64,000 nt of DNA from Cypionkella aquatica (GCF_030161095.1 NZ_BSPP01000005.1:235833-299832), one strand, 5' to 3'; positions 7,367-16,697 are shown, counted from the first letter of the stretch. Numbers and translations are program-made. The notes: generated from the sequence alone by a model not told the origin.

Positions 7367-9562
7367 ATGCAGACCGATTTTCCCATCGTCAAAGATCTGG
7401 TGCTGGTGGGCGGCGGTCATGCGCACGCCTTGGTGCTTCGGATGTGGGCGATGCAGCCCTTGCCCGGCGTGCGGCTGACGCTGATCAACCCGGACCCCGC
7501 CGCGCCCTACACGGGGATGCTGCCCGGGCTGATTGCGGGCCATTACGCGCGCGACGAGATCATGATCGACCTTGTGCGGCTGGCGCGCTTTGCCAATGCG
7601 CGGCTGGTGCTGGACAGAGTGCGCCTGATCGACCGCAGCGCGCGCCTGCTGCATCTGGCTGCTGGTCCACCGCTGACCTATGATCTGTGCAGTATCGACA
7701 TCGGCATCAGCTCGGATCTGCCGGATCTGCCGGGGTTTGCCGAATTTGGCCATGCCGCCAAACCGTTGGGCGATTTCGCCGATGACTGGGCGGCCTTTAT
7801 CGCGCGGGCTTTGCCCAAGCCCAAGATCACGGTGATCGGGGCGGGTGTCGGCGGGGTTGAATTGGCACTGGCCGCCAAACACCGACTGCCAGCCGCTGAG
7901 GTGACGCTGTTGGAACAAGGCCCCACCGCCCTGCCCGCCATCGGGCGCGGCGCGCGGGCGGCTTTGCTGGGCCATCTTCAGCGTGCCGAGATCCGGCTGA
8001 TCACCGCCGCAGCACCTGCCCGCCTGCGGCAGGATGCGGTTTTGCTGCAAGATGGCACCGCGCTTGCGTCAGACTTCACGCTGGCCGTGGCAGGCAGCCG
8101 CCCGCAGGCTTGGCTGGCTGAGACTGGGCTTGCCCTCCAGGACGGGTTTCTCAGCGTATCGGATCGGTTGCAAACCTCGGACCCTGCAATTTTTGCGGCG
8201 GGCGATTGCGTGCATATGGGCTTTGCACCGCGCCCAAAGGCGGGAGTCTATGCAGTGCGCGCAGCCCCGATCCTGCTGCATAATCTGCGCGCAAGCCTGT
8301 TGGGACAGGCGCTGAAAGCCTTCAAGCCGCAGCGCGATTACCTCAAGCTGATCTCAACCGGGGGCAAGTCTGCGGTGGCCGATAAATGGGGGCTGCCGCT
8401 GGATGGCGCTTGGCTGTGGGCGTGCAAAGACCGCATCGACCGCAGATTCATGGCAAAATTCGGCCGCTATCCGACGATGGCGCGCGAGGTGCCGCATCCC
8501 GCAGTGCCCGGCCTGATCGAGGCGATGGGCGACAAGCCGATGTGCGGCGGCTGTGGTGCCAAGCTGGGGGCGGCGGACCTGTCTGCAGCCTTGGCGGGCC
8601 TGCCGAAACCGCAGCGGGCCGAGGTGATCTCGGGCCCCGGCGATGATGCGGCAATTCTGGCGGTGCCGGGGGGCGTGCAGGTGATCACCACCGACCATCT
8701 GCGCAGCTTTAGCCATGATGCGCGGATGATGGCAAGGATCGCGGCGGTGCATGCTTTGGGCGATGTCTGGGCAATGGGGGCAGCGCCGCAAGTGGCACTG
8801 GCGCAGATCACCTTGCCCCGGCTGTCGCCTGAAAAAGCCGCGCTGATGCTGGCTGAGATCATGACCGAAGCCGCCGCCGTTTTTCGTGAGGCGGGGGCTG
8901 ATGTGGTCGGCGGCCATACCGCGATTGGTGCAGAACTGACTGTGGGTTTCACTGTCACCGGCTTGACCACGCGCGCGATCACCAAGGGGGGCGCGCGGCC
9001 CGGTGACGTGCTGATCCTGACCAAACCGATTGGCTCTGGCACAGTGATGGCCGCCGAGATGGCGATGGCATTGGTCCCCGGCCTGATCTTGGGCGAAGCC
9101 GTTGCCGCAGCCTTGCAGCAGATGATTCAACCGAATGGCCCGGCGGCCGCGGTGCTGGCCCCCTATGCGACCGCGATGACCGATGTGACCGGCTTTGGCC
9201 TTGTGGGACATCTGCTGGAAATCCTTGATGCCTCAGGCGTCGCGGCCACTTTGCACAGCGCGGCGATCCCCACCCTGCCCGGTGCCTTGGCATTGGCCGC
9301 AGCGGGCCAAGCCTCCAGCCTTGCGCCCGCCAACCGGGCGGCGGCGATTGGCCGGATCAGCGGGGCCGAAACCGCCCTGAAAGCCTTGCTTTACGATCCG
9401 CAAACCGCAGGCGGCCTGCTTGCAACCGTCCCCGCCGAGATCGCAGCAACCCTGCTGCACAGCCTGCCAAACGCCCATCTGATCGGCGAGATCATCCCCG
9501 GCCCAATCTCGGGCCCAATCTCCGGCTTAATCTCGGGCCCAGCCCGGATAGAGCTGCGCTAA
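7367..9562 (+). CDS. selD: FAD-dependent oxidoreductase fused to selenophosphate synthase
   Basis: About 731 residues from the ATG at 7367; the in-frame extension back to 7271 has no family character. Residues 1-370 are an NDH-2/sulfide-quinone-reductase-like flavoprotein, with VGGGHAHALVL at 14-24, a second dinucleotide motif VIGAGVGG near 157 and IFAAGDC near 275. Residues 388-731 are SelD. CGGCGAKLG around 393-401 aligns Cys396 and Lys399 with the catalytic Cys17 and Lys20 of E. coli SelD, and GPGDDAAIL follows. Cys is present instead of selenocysteine. SelD makes selenophosphate from selenide and ATP. Fusion to a flavoprotein suggests that it handles reduced selenium, which is inference. 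mnmH lies convergently next door. Confidence 0.93.
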   Translation: MQTDFPIVKDLVLVGGGHAHALVLRMWAMQPLPGVRLTLINPDPAAPYTGMLPGLIAGHYARDEIMIDLVRLARFANARLVLDRVRLIDRSARLLHLAAGPPLTYDLCSIDIGISSDLPDLPGFAEFGHAAKPLGDFADDWAAFIARALPKPKITVIGAGVGGVELALAAKHRLPAAEVTLLEQGPTALPAIGRGARAALLGHLQRAEIRLITAAAPARLRQDAVLLQDGTALASDFTLAVAGSRPQAWLAETGLALQDGFLSVSDRLQTSDPAIFAAGDCVHMGFAPRPKAGVYAVRAAPILLHNLRASLLGQALKAFKPQRDYLKLISTGGKSAVADKWGLPLDGAWLWACKDRIDRRFMAKFGRYPTMAREVPHPAVPGLIEAMGDKPMCGGCGAKLGAADLSAALAGLPKPQRAEVISGPGDDAAILAVPGGVQVITTDHLRSFSHDARMMARIAAVHALGDVWAMGAAPQVALAQITLPRLSPEKAALMLAEIMTEAAAVFREAGADVVGGHTAIGAELTVGFTVTGLTTRAITKGGARPGDVLILTKPIGSGTVMAAEMAMALVPGLILGEAVAAALQQMIQPNGPAAAVLAPYATAMTDVTGFGLVGHLLEILDASGVAATLHSAAIPTLPGALALAAAGQASSLAPANRAAAIGRISGAETALKALLYDPQTAGGLLATVPAEIAATLLHSLPNAHLIGEIIPGPISGPISGLISGPARIELR

Positions 9563-9607
9563 GCCGTTTCACAATGGTCTAAATATCCCCCGCGGAGCGT
9601 CCCGAGC

Positions 9608-10663
9608 TTACCGCACGACCGCCGTTTGCACGGCGCGTGCCACCAGATCCGCCAGCCGCGCCAGATCCTGCGCGCCCAGATCCTGCGCGGCAATCTCGGT
9701 CAGGCCAGTCTCTATCCGCGCGCGGTGGCGGGCATAGCGCGGGTCGTAGTGATGCTGCATCAGCCCGGCGGCAAGCTCGGCAAAATCGCCCGCCCCTGCC
9801 ATGGCTTGCCATGCGGCGATGCGGTCGGCGGCATGGAAGGGGCGCAGTTGTTCGACAATCCGCAGCAGTCGCGCGGCATCGGCGGTCATATCGCTGTACG
9901 CCCGCAGCAGATAGGCGGCCCGCGCAGGGACTTCTGCGGCGATGGCGATGCGGGGGGCGGATTGCATTGCCTTCCATATGCCCGGCGGCAAGCGACATTC
10001 GCCGACTTTCGAGCTTTCGGCCTCGATCACCACAGGGCGGCTGGGGTCCAGTTTCGACATCGCCATCGCCAAGGCGCAATCAAACGCCTTTTGTGACGGC
10101 TGCGCGCCGCGGTTGCCAAACACCGAGCCGCGATGATGGGCGAGCCCTTCGAGATCCAGCACCTGAACACCAAGCGCGGGCAACAGATTGAGGATTTCTG
10201 TTTTGGCCGATCCAGTATTGCCGTCCAGCACCACGACTTTGCACGGAAACGGCGTGTCATACAGCGCCTTGACCACCAGCCCCCGCCACGCCTTATAGCC
10301 GCCCGCAATCGTCTCTACCCGCCAGCCGACCTGCGAAAGGATAAGCGCAAATGACCCCGAGCGCTGGCCACCGCGCCAGCAATAGACCAAAGGCCGCCAG
10401 CCGCCGGGCTTGTCCGCCAGTGGCCCCTGCAAATGCCGCGCCACGTTCTGCGCCACCAAGGCCGCGCCGATCTTGCGGGCGGAAAACGGGCTGACCTGTT
10501 TGTAGATCGTGCCAACCTGCGCACGTTCGGCATCATCCAGCACCGCGAGGCTGATCGCGCCCGGCAGGTGATCTTCGGCATATTCGGCGGGGGCGCGGGC
10601 GTCGATGATGTCATCAAAGCCATGCGCTGCAAGATCGGAAAGCGAGGTCAGGGTGATTGCCAT
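9608..10663 (-). CDS. mnmH: tRNA 2-selenouridine synthase MnmH (SelU)
   Basis: 351 residues. The N-terminal rhodanese domain carries the active cysteine in YCWRGGQRSGS (Cys95). The C-terminal part has a P-loop, LDGNTGSAKTEIL (Walker A at about 147-155). This order is diagnostic of MnmH/YbbB, which geranylates and then selenates the wobble 2-thiouridine of tRNA Lys, Glu and Gln. Selenophosphate from SelD is its co-substrate, and the selD fusion gene is the convergent neighbour, ending 45 bases away. No selA/selB/selC is seen here, so the locus may serve selenouridine rather than selenocysteine. Confidence 0.94.
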   Translation of the reverse strand: MAITLTSLSDLAAHGFDDIIDARAPAEYAEDHLPGAISLAVLDDAERAQVGTIYKQVSPFSARKIGAALVAQNVARHLQGPLADKPGGWRPLVYCWRGGQRSGSFALILSQVGWRVETIAGGYKAWRGLVVKALYDTPFPCKVVVLDGNTGSAKTEILNLLPALGVQVLDLEGLAHHRGSVFGNRGAQPSQKAFDCALAMAMSKLDPSRPVVIEAESSKVGECRLPPGIWKAMQSAPRIAIAAEVPARAAYLLRAYSDMTADAARLLRIVEQLRPFHAADRIAAWQAMAGAGDFAELAAGLMQHHYDPRYARHRARIETGLTEIAAQDLGAQDLARLADLVARAVQTAVVR

Positions 10664-10740
10664 GCAGCAAGCCTAGCCGATCCGTCGCGTGGCGGAAAGG
10701 TGGCGCTGCGTGGCGCTGTCCGGTGGGACAAACTGCGGTG

Positions 10741-11445
10741 TCAGCGGAAGAAATCTTTCAGTTTGGCCAAGGCACTGATTTCGGCGGGCGGGGCGGGTTC
10801 TGCCAGCACGGGCTTGTCGGTTTTGGGTTGTCTTGCCACTTTGGCGGGTCTTTCTTCGGCCCCGGTCGATGATCTGGGGGGTGCCACCCGCAAGGCCACG
10901 GCGTTCATAAAGCGCTGGCCGTCGCCCTCGGCCAAGGCCTGCGCGCCGTCAGAGATGCCGCGCAACAGATCATCCAGCCAATCCTGATCCGCCTTGGCGA
11001 AATCGTGTAGCACATAGGCCGCCACCGCATCTTTGTGGCCGGGATGGCCGATGCCCAGCCGCACCCGGCCGTAAGCTTCACCCAGATGCGCGTGGATCGA
11101 GCGCAGGCCATTGTGGCCAGCGTGACCGCCGCCCTGTTTGACGCGGGCCTTGCCGGGAGCGAGGTCAAGCTCGTCATGCAGAACCGTGATGTCAGCCAGA
11201 TCAATCTTGAAGAAATCCACCGCCGCGCGCACCGATTGCCCCGACAGGTTCATGAAAGTCTCGGGCTTGAGCAGCACCACCTTTTCCGAACCCAAGCGCC
11301 CCTCGGACACCTGACCCTGATAACCGCGCCGCCATGGCGTAAAGCCGTGGTCTGCGGCGATGCGATCCAGCGCCATGAAGCCGATGTTGTGACGATTTTC
11401 GGCATATTTCGCGCCCGGATTGCCAAGGCCCACAAACAGTTTCAT
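10741..11445 (-). CDS. pth: Peptidyl-tRNA hydrolase
   Basis: About 234 residues from the ATG at 11445 ([11 protein letters not shown]); the longer frame upstream is not conserved in style. [20 protein letters not shown] carries Asn9 and catalytic His19. [10 protein letters not shown] and [19 protein letters not shown] (catalytic Asp) and GHNGLRSI complete the family pattern. The protein recycles peptidyl-tRNA dropped from stalled ribosomes. The last 45 or so residues are a Pro/Ala/Lys-rich tail beyond the enzyme core, as in other Rhodobacterales. rplY lies about 1.9 kb away on the same strand, with a glycosyltransferase and a broken gene between. Confidence 0.95.
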   Translation of the reverse strand: MKLFVGLGNPGAKYAENRHNIGFMALDRIAADHGFTPWRRGYQGQVSEGRLGSEKVVLLKPETFMNLSGQSVRAAVDFFKIDLADITVLHDELDLAPGKARVKQGGGHAGHNGLRSIHAHLGEAYGRVRLGIGHPGHKDAVAAYVLHDFAKADQDWLDDLLRGISDGAQALAEGDGQRFMNAVALRVAPPRSSTGAEERPAKVARQPKTDKPVLAEPAPPAEISALAKLKDFFR

Positions 11446-11515
11446 CCCGCCGCCCCATTGTCGCTTGCCCGCGATAGATGCCCTGCGGGGGGCGCGGATG
11501 CAAGGTGGCGGTCGC

Positions 11516-11532
11516 GGTCCCAACTCGGGACC
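11516..11532. repeat. Small palindrome GGTCCC-AACTC-GGGACC
   Basis: A 6-bp inverted repeat with a 5-base loop in the gap between the divergent pth and glycosyltransferase genes. A near-identical element (GGTCCCGACTCGGGACC) recurs at 22005-22021. The rest of 11446-11696 is AT-rich and holds no gene. A TTGACT at about 11621 could be a -35 box for the glycosyltransferase gene, but no matching -10 is clear. Confidence 0.5.
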
Positions 11533-11696
11533 ATTTCAAAGCCATTATATTTCAATAGGTTAAAAATAAATCTTAGGAAAAAATTAACATTTGCCGCCAA
11601 AATCCCCGCTGCGCAGTGCTTGACTTGCCACCCCGTGCAGATCAGCTTAGACGCAATGGCTGACCCAGACAGCACAACAAGAAAGACCCATCAGGC

Positions 11697-12731
11697 GTGC
11701 GGATTACGGTTTTGGCGTCGATGCGAAACGAGGGGCCGTTCATCGTTGAATGGCTGTGCTGGTATCGTATGCTGGGCTTTACCGATGCCGTGGTGGTGAC
11801 AAACAATTGCACCGACCACTCGCCCCAGCTGCTGGATGCGCTGCAAAAGGCCGGGTTGGTGCATCACTTGCGCCACGATATTGAGCCCGGCAAGCCGATC
11901 ACCCGCGCCAAACTGAACGCCGCCGCCAATCACAAGGCGGTGCGCCGCGCCGATTGGCTGATGATCTGTGATGTCGATGAGTTTCTGGTGATCCATCGCG
12001 GCGATGGGTTGATCGGCGATCTGCTGGATCTGGCCAGCGATCAGCCGGATTATCTGGGCATGTCGATCAATTGGCGGGTGTTTGGCACCTCGGGGCGCAA
12101 GACGTTCGAGGATCGCCCTGTGCATCGGCAGTTCACCAGCGCGCATGCCACCACGCATCGCTCGTCGCGGTTTGTGAAGTCGATCTTCCGGCTGCCAAAG
12201 TATTTCAGCCATCTGGCCGAACACACGCCACGCGGCTTTGACTATGAGCGCGCGGCGCAGAAACGCGGCGCAACCGGGGGCATCTGGGTGAACAGTGCCG
12301 GGCAGAAATTGCCGCACTGGGTGCCGCTGAAAACCCATCTGACGCTGATGCCCGAGCCGCTGGTCAGCCACGAGGTGGCGCAGATCAATCATTACATGCT
12401 GCGCTCGAATGAGACGTTTCGGCTGAAACGTGGCACCAAATCTCCGGTGGCTTTGGGCAACCGCTATCGTGCGCTGTATTATCGCACGGCGGATGCGGGG
12501 CGCGAGATGGATATATCGGCGTTCCGCTATTCGGCGCGGTTTGATGCGGTGTTTGAACAGGTGATGGCAGCACCAGATGTGGCGCGGCTGCATGCTTTGT
12601 GTTGCGCCGACCATATCCGCGCCATCGCCGAAAAGGCGGGCAAACGCGCTGAAGATGATCCACGTTTTACGGCGTTTATGGCGCAGGCGGATGCATTGGC
12701 CTGCGGCCATCAGGCCAGCAGCCTCGCCTGA
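11697..12731 (+). CDS. Family 2-like glycosyltransferase
   Basis: 344 residues from a GTG start. An in-frame TGA at 11661 and no ATG between force this choice; AAGAAAG at 11678 is a weak ribosome site. The N-terminus ITVLASMRNEGPFIVEWLCWYRMLGF and the following VVVTNNCTDHSP and LMICDVDEFLV (DxD motif, about residue 88) are typical of the Glyco_tranf_2_4 subgroup common in Rhodobacteraceae. It probably transfers a sugar from an NDP-sugar to a surface polysaccharide; acceptor and donor are unknown. No transmembrane segment is visible. The final 22 bases overlap the convergent broken gene at 12710. Confidence 0.82.
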   Translation: MRITVLASMRNEGPFIVEWLCWYRMLGFTDAVVVTNNCTDHSPQLLDALQKAGLVHHLRHDIEPGKPITRAKLNAAANHKAVRRADWLMICDVDEFLVIHRGDGLIGDLLDLASDQPDYLGMSINWRVFGTSGRKTFEDRPVHRQFTSAHATTHRSSRFVKSIFRLPKYFSHLAEHTPRGFDYERAAQKRGATGGIWVNSAGQKLPHWVPLKTHLTLMPEPLVSHEVAQINHYMLRSNETFRLKRGTKSPVALGNRYRALYYRTADAGREMDISAFRYSARFDAVFEQVMAAPDVARLHALCCADHIRAIAEKAGKRAEDDPRFTAFMAQADALACGHQASSLA

Positions 12732-13182
12732 AACCGATCAGCACACAGGCGGGCGGTGCGCGCATGGCTGTCGCCACGACCTTGGCCGCGTTGCAGATCG
12801 GGGCAAAGCTGCATCACTTCGGCAGGTGGGTCACGGGTCAGCGCCGCAAGACATTTTGCCCCCAGAAACAGGCTTTCGCTGGCTGCAGCATTGGCAAAGA
12901 CGATTTCGGGGCGATCAAACAGCAGATGCTGATAGCTGACCCAACCACCCGTGCCGATACTGACACCGGGCCGCCATGTCATGTGCTTGGCCGAGGCCAG
13001 ACTCTCAGGTGCGCCTGCGAAGATTTCACTGTGGCAGCTTGCGATGATTTGGCGATCCTGTCGCCTGCGCACAGATTGTCGATCAGCCGTTCGCGGGTTG
13101 CGTTGAAGGTTTCGGTTGAAATGCTGCTGGCCGGGCCACCGAGGTCAGCGTTTGAAAATGCCCGCATCGTGTAAATCGCCAT
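12710..13182 (-). pseudogene. Frameshifted gene of unknown function
   Basis: On the minus strand a frame opens at ATG 13182 behind a GGGAG ribosome site (MAIYTMRAFSNADLGG). It stays protein-like to about 13060. The adjacent frame then carries on with equally protein-like sequence (RQIIASCHSEIFAGAPE, then RPGVSIGTGGW and FDRPEIVFANAAAS) to a stop at 12710. The two frames overlap at 12979-13072. A single indel would give one product of about 157 residues. I do not recognise the family. It could be a true pseudogene or a base-call error. It is convergent with the glycosyltransferase. Confidence 0.5.
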
Positions 13183-13276
13183 CGCCACTCCCAACGCGGA
13201 ACCATCGCGCTTGCTCGGACAGTGATCGGAGCGCGTGTCAGGGTTTGGTTTCAAAGCACTCGATCAAATCATATGC

Positions 13277-13306
13277 AAAACGCGGCAGGTTACCCCGCCG
13301 CGTTTT
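13277..13306 (-). terminator. Intrinsic terminator of rplY
   Basis: Perfect 10-bp inverted repeat AAAACGCGGC / GCCGCGTTTT around a 10-base loop, 25 bases after the rplY stop in its direction of transcription. The GC-rich stem ends in a run of four T on either strand, so it could work both ways. Confidence 0.85.
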
Positions 13307-13330
13307 GTCAGTCTAAGCGATGAAAGACGC

Positions 13331-13927
13331 TTATTCCGCTTCCGAAGCCTCGACGTAACCAGCCGGAGCCGCCACGTTGGCGATCACGAAGTTACGGTCG
13401 ATGGTGGCTTTGGTGCCTTCTGGCAGAACCACGTCATTGATGTGGATCACATCGCCGATGTTTTTGCCGGTCAGATCGACTGTGACGTGATCCGGGATGT
13501 CGCCTGCAAGGACGTTCAGTTCCACATCGTTGCGCACAACGGTGAGGGTGCCGCCTTTTTTCAGACCCGGAGCCGCATCATGGTTGATGAAGGTCACGTG
13601 AATGAACAGGTTGATGCGGTTTTCGTCGTGCAGGCGCATCAGGTCGATATGCGTCGGCAGGTCTTTGACCACGTCACGCTGCACTGCGCGGCAGATCACA
13701 TGCACGTCCGCGTGGCCTTCAACCTTCAGGTTGAACAGCGACGACAGGAAGCGGCGAGCTTTCAGGCGCTTGAGCAAGGCGTTGTAGTTGACCTTGATGG
13801 CCAAGGGTGCAGTGTTATCGCCATAGACGATACCGGGAACGAAGCCATCACGACGTGATTGACGAGCGGCCCCCTTGCCTGTCCCCGTACGAACTTCGGC
13901 GTGAAGATCAAGGATCTCGCGTGCCAT
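13331..13927 (-). CDS. rplY: 50S ribosomal protein L25 (CTC/TL5 type)
   Basis: About 198 residues starting at ATG 13927 behind a good GGAGA site seven bases upstream. The N-terminal L25 domain ([26 protein letters not shown]) binds 5S rRNA. The C-terminal beta domain is that of the long general-stress-protein CTC form. This is longer than the 94-residue E. coli L25 but normal for alphaproteobacteria. pth and rplY neighbour each other in many bacteria. Here the glycosyltransferase and the broken gene separate them. Confidence 0.95.
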   Translation of the reverse strand: MAREILDLHAEVRTGTGKGAARQSRRDGFVPGIVYGDNTAPLAIKVNYNALLKRLKARRFLSSLFNLKVEGHADVHVICRAVQRDVVKDLPTHIDLMRLHDENRINLFIHVTFINHDAAPGLKKGGTLTVVRNDVELNVLAGDIPDHVTVDLTGKNIGDVIHINDVVLPEGTKATIDRNFVIANVAAPAGYVEASEAE

Positions 13928-13985
13928 TGTGTTTCTCCATATATATATCCGCCAACGTTCAAGGGTGCATGGCGCGATCGCGGGC

Positions 13986-14450
13986 CTATAGCGGGGAATC
14001 ACCCGGAAGGAAAGCTGGTTTTTCAGGGGCTGCATGGCCATGGCCCTGCATGGCCTGTGCCAGGTCTGCGATACTTTGGCGCGCGAAATGGCTGTGCAGC
14101 ACCGCCTCGGCCTCGGTCATCGCAGCGCTTACAAGGGTTTGCATGGCAGCGACGATGCCACATTCGGGCGGGGCTTTGGGCAATTGCAGCGACAAAAACG
14201 GCTCGTCAATCGCGGCATAGACATCGGCAACCGAAATCTGGGCGGCGGGGCGGGCCAGTCGCCAGCCACCAGCATGGCCCTTTTCCGATTGCAACAGGCC
14301 TGCCGCACGCAACCGCCCCAGCACGCGACGCACCACGACCGGATGGGTCTGGTTCTGGGCAGCGATGGCTTCGGATGTCATCGGCGTTTGGCTAAGCGCC
14401 AGATGACCAAGGCTGTGCAGGGCGAGGGCTAGTTTTCCGTTGTGTTTCAT
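13986..14450 (-). CDS. Rrf2-family transcriptional regulator
   Basis: 154 residues from ATG 14450. The N-terminal winged helix ([50 protein letters not shown]) is that of Rrf2 proteins. Only one cysteine is present in the sensor region (PPECGIV), so it does not look like an IscR/NsrR-type Fe-S protein with three cysteines; it is closer to the YwnA-like branch. It is divergent from a thioredoxin-reductase-like gene, and its own start codon lies inside a perfect palindrome (14448-14470). Autoregulation and control of the neighbour are therefore likely. Confidence 0.88.
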   Translation of the reverse strand: MKHNGKLALALHSLGHLALSQTPMTSEAIAAQNQTHPVVVRRVLGRLRAAGLLQSEKGHAGGWRLARPAAQISVADVYAAIDEPFLSLQLPKAPPECGIVAAMQTLVSAAMTEAEAVLHSHFARQSIADLAQAMQGHGHAAPEKPAFLPGDSPL

Positions 14451-14470
14451 GTAACTTTTATAGTTACATG
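14448..14470. promoter_or_regulatory. Palindromic operator between rrf2-type gene and flavoprotein
   Basis: Perfect 9-bp inverted repeat CATGTAACT-TTTAT-AGTTACATG. The leftmost three bases are the complement of the regulator's start codon. Its size and AT-rich dyad resemble known Rrf2-family operators. It sits 25 bases before the flavoprotein start, so binding would block both genes. Confidence 0.75.
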
Positions 14471-14495
14471 ATTCGCAGCAAGCAAGGAAAATCAG

Positions 14496-15422
14496 ATGAG
14501 CATGGAAAATCGGCCCCAGAATGTGCCCGAAACTGTCGATGTCGCGGTGATCGGTGGCAGCTTTGCCGGGCTTTCGGCGGCGCTGTATTTGGGGCGGGCG
14601 CGGCAGCGGGTCGTGGTTTACGATCTGGGCGAAACCCGCAATCGGTTCTCGACGGCGGGGCATGGTTTTTTGGGGCAGGACGGCGTGGCCCCTGCGGCCA
14701 TACAGGCGGCGGGGCGGGCGGATGTGCTGGCCTATCCCACCGTGCAGATCCTGGCCGAGCGGGTCACGCAGATTGAACGCAGGGGCGATGTATTTGCGGT
14801 GCAGGCCAAAACGCTGATCCATGCGCGCCGGGTTATTCTGTCTTATGGCATGGTCGATACTCTGCCAGCCCTGCCGGGATTGGCGCAGGGTTGGGGCGAC
14901 TGGGCGCTGCAATGCCCCTATTGCCACGGCTATGAGAACGCCGACCGCGCAACCGGCATCTTGATGGGGGCCGATGGGTTGCCGCATCACGCCAGCCTGC
15001 TGCGCGCTTGGACCGATGATCTGACGGTGTTTGCCAATGGCTACCAGTTGACGGCGGACGAAAAGGCCAGTCTTGCCCACGCCGGGATTGCGCTGCATGA
15101 AAGCCCGGTTGTGGGGTTTCAAGCCGATACGGCGGGGTTGCGGGTGGTGCAGTTGCAATCGGGTGCAGCGGTGGCTTGCGCGGTGATCTATCTGACCTCA
15201 CGCTCGGCCCCTGCTTGCGATCTGGGGGAGCAGTTGGGCTGTGCGCAGATGGATGGCCCGACCGGCCCCTATCTGGAGGTGGATATGATGCAGCAATCCT
15301 CGGTGCCGGGGGTCTATGCGGCGGGCGATCTCAGCCGTCCGGTGTATGGCGCGGTGTTTGCCGCCCGCGATGGCGCGATGGCGGGCGTGGCTGCGCATCA
15401 ATCCCTGATACCACCCTTGTAA
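14496..15422 (+). CDS. Thioredoxin-reductase-like NAD(P)/FAD oxidoreductase
   Basis: 308 residues. FAD site VAVIGGSFAGLSAALYLGRA at about 16-35, a redox-active pair in LQCPYCHGYEN near residue 143, and the C-terminal GVYAAGDLSRPVYG FAD motif. The CPYCHGYE form replaces CATCDG of classical TrxB and marks a TrxB-like subgroup whose electron acceptor is mostly unknown. An AAGGA site precedes the ATG. The central NADPH motif usual in TrxB (GxGxxA) is weak here (GILMGADGLPHHAS), so cofactor use may differ. It is divergent from the Rrf2 regulator and followed by an MFS transporter. Confidence 0.88.
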   Translation: MSMENRPQNVPETVDVAVIGGSFAGLSAALYLGRARQRVVVYDLGETRNRFSTAGHGFLGQDGVAPAAIQAAGRADVLAYPTVQILAERVTQIERRGDVFAVQAKTLIHARRVILSYGMVDTLPALPGLAQGWGDWALQCPYCHGYENADRATGILMGADGLPHHASLLRAWTDDLTVFANGYQLTADEKASLAHAGIALHESPVVGFQADTAGLRVVQLQSGAAVACAVIYLTSRSAPACDLGEQLGCAQMDGPTGPYLEVDMMQQSSVPGVYAAGDLSRPVYGAVFAARDGAMAGVAAHQSLIPPL

Positions 15423-15529
15423 ACCTTGGGATAATTTGATCAAACACCGGTCAATCTGGCCCAAGGGTGTCGCTGTTGAGCAAGCCAAAGCGCCGGCGGG
15501 CGCTTAGCCAAGGCAGTGAGGAGAGCAGA

Positions 15530-16669
15530 ATGACCGCCCTATCCACCCTGCGCATCGCCCGCCCCGCCGTGGCGGCTTTTGCCGCGATGGGGGTGTTGTG
15601 GGGCTCTTTTGCCGCCGATCTGCCCGATATCAAGACAATGCTGGACATTGACGAGTCTCATCTGGGAGCCTTGATGTTCATGACGCCGATTGCAGCGGTC
15701 TGCGCAATGCTGGTGGCACCGCGTCTGGGGGTGGCATTTGGGCGGCGGGCGATGCTGCTGTCTTGCATGTTGATGTGTCTGGCCTTCACTTTGCCCGGAC
15801 AAACCGCAAGCCTGATGCTGTTTCCCTTGGCGATGATGGCCTGCGGTGCGGGCACTGGGCTGACCGATGTGCTGATGAACGCGCGGGTCGCGACGATTGA
15901 GATGCAAAGTGGCCGCCCGCTGATGAACCTGTGCCATGCCGCCTATAGTTTCGGCTATGCGGGCGGCGCGATTGCCACCGGGGCGTTACGCAGCGCCGGG
16001 TGGTCGCCGGCTTGGGTGCTGTGCAGCATGGCTTTGCTGGCGGCGGTTGTGACGCTGGCGGCCTATGAAAAAGATGGGCGGATTGAGGGGCTTGCACGGC
16101 CCAAGGGCAAGGGAGCGGCGCATCTGGGGCTGGTGCCCGTGATCGGTGGCGCTATGGTGCTGATTGCGTTTCTGACCGAAAATGCCGCCGAAAACTGGTC
16201 AGCGCTGCATATTGAGAAAAACCTTGGCGGCAGCCCGTCAGACGGCGCGATGGGGCCTGCAGTCATGGCGATCACCATGGGGGTGGCGCGGCTGTTCGGG
16301 CAGGGTCTGGCGACGCGGGTGCCTGCAATCTGGCTGCTGACGGCGGGGGCGATGATCTCGGCTGCGGGTGCGTTGGGGGCGGCTTTGGCGCTGAGTCCGG
16401 CGATGGCTTATGCAGGGTTCATCGTGATGGGGATTGGATCAAGCGTGATCGCGCCGACGGTGTTTTCGCTGGTCGGACAACGTGCCGATCCTGCGGCGCG
16501 GGCGCGGGCGGTGGCGCGCGCCACGCTGATCGGCTATTTCGGCTATTTCTTTGGCCCGCCCGCGATTGGCTTTGTGGCTGGCCATGTCGGATTGCGGGCG
16601 GCCTTTGTCTGTGCGGCGGTGATGTTGGCTGGCATCCCGGTGTTGGCACGGGTGTTGTTGCGGCGCTAA
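15530..16669 (+). CDS. Major facilitator superfamily transporter
   Basis: About 379 residues starting at ATG 15530, preceded by a strong AGGAGAG site; the longer frame from 15467 lacks one. Roughly ten to twelve hydrophobic segments are visible, e.g. AVAAFAAMGVLWGSFAADL, AMLLSCMLMCLAFTL and GGAMVLIAFLTENAAENWSALHI. The loop LVAPRLGVAFGRRAML after the second segment resembles the MFS motif A region. The ENAAENWSALHI stretch is shared with a subgroup of small MFS proteins. The substrate cannot be inferred, and there is no pathway gene beside it. Confidence 0.85.
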   Translation: MTALSTLRIARPAVAAFAAMGVLWGSFAADLPDIKTMLDIDESHLGALMFMTPIAAVCAMLVAPRLGVAFGRRAMLLSCMLMCLAFTLPGQTASLMLFPLAMMACGAGTGLTDVLMNARVATIEMQSGRPLMNLCHAAYSFGYAGGAIATGALRSAGWSPAWVLCSMALLAAVVTLAAYEKDGRIEGLARPKGKGAAHLGLVPVIGGAMVLIAFLTENAAENWSALHIEKNLGGSPSDGAMGPAVMAITMGVARLFGQGLATRVPAIWLLTAGAMISAAGALGAALALSPAMAYAGFIVMGIGSSVIAPTVFSLVGQRADPAARARAVARATLIGYFGYFFGPPAIGFVAGHVGLRAAFVCAAVMLAGIPVLARVLLRR

Positions 16670-16697
16670 GCTGGCGAGGGATTCATCGCAGCGCTGG

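Noticed and set aside
9500-9545. Short tandem repeat (GGCCCAATCTCG-like) at the end of the selD fusion
   Set aside because: Only about three imperfect units coding for a PISG-type tail; probably slippage in a dispensable C-terminus, no further meaning seen.
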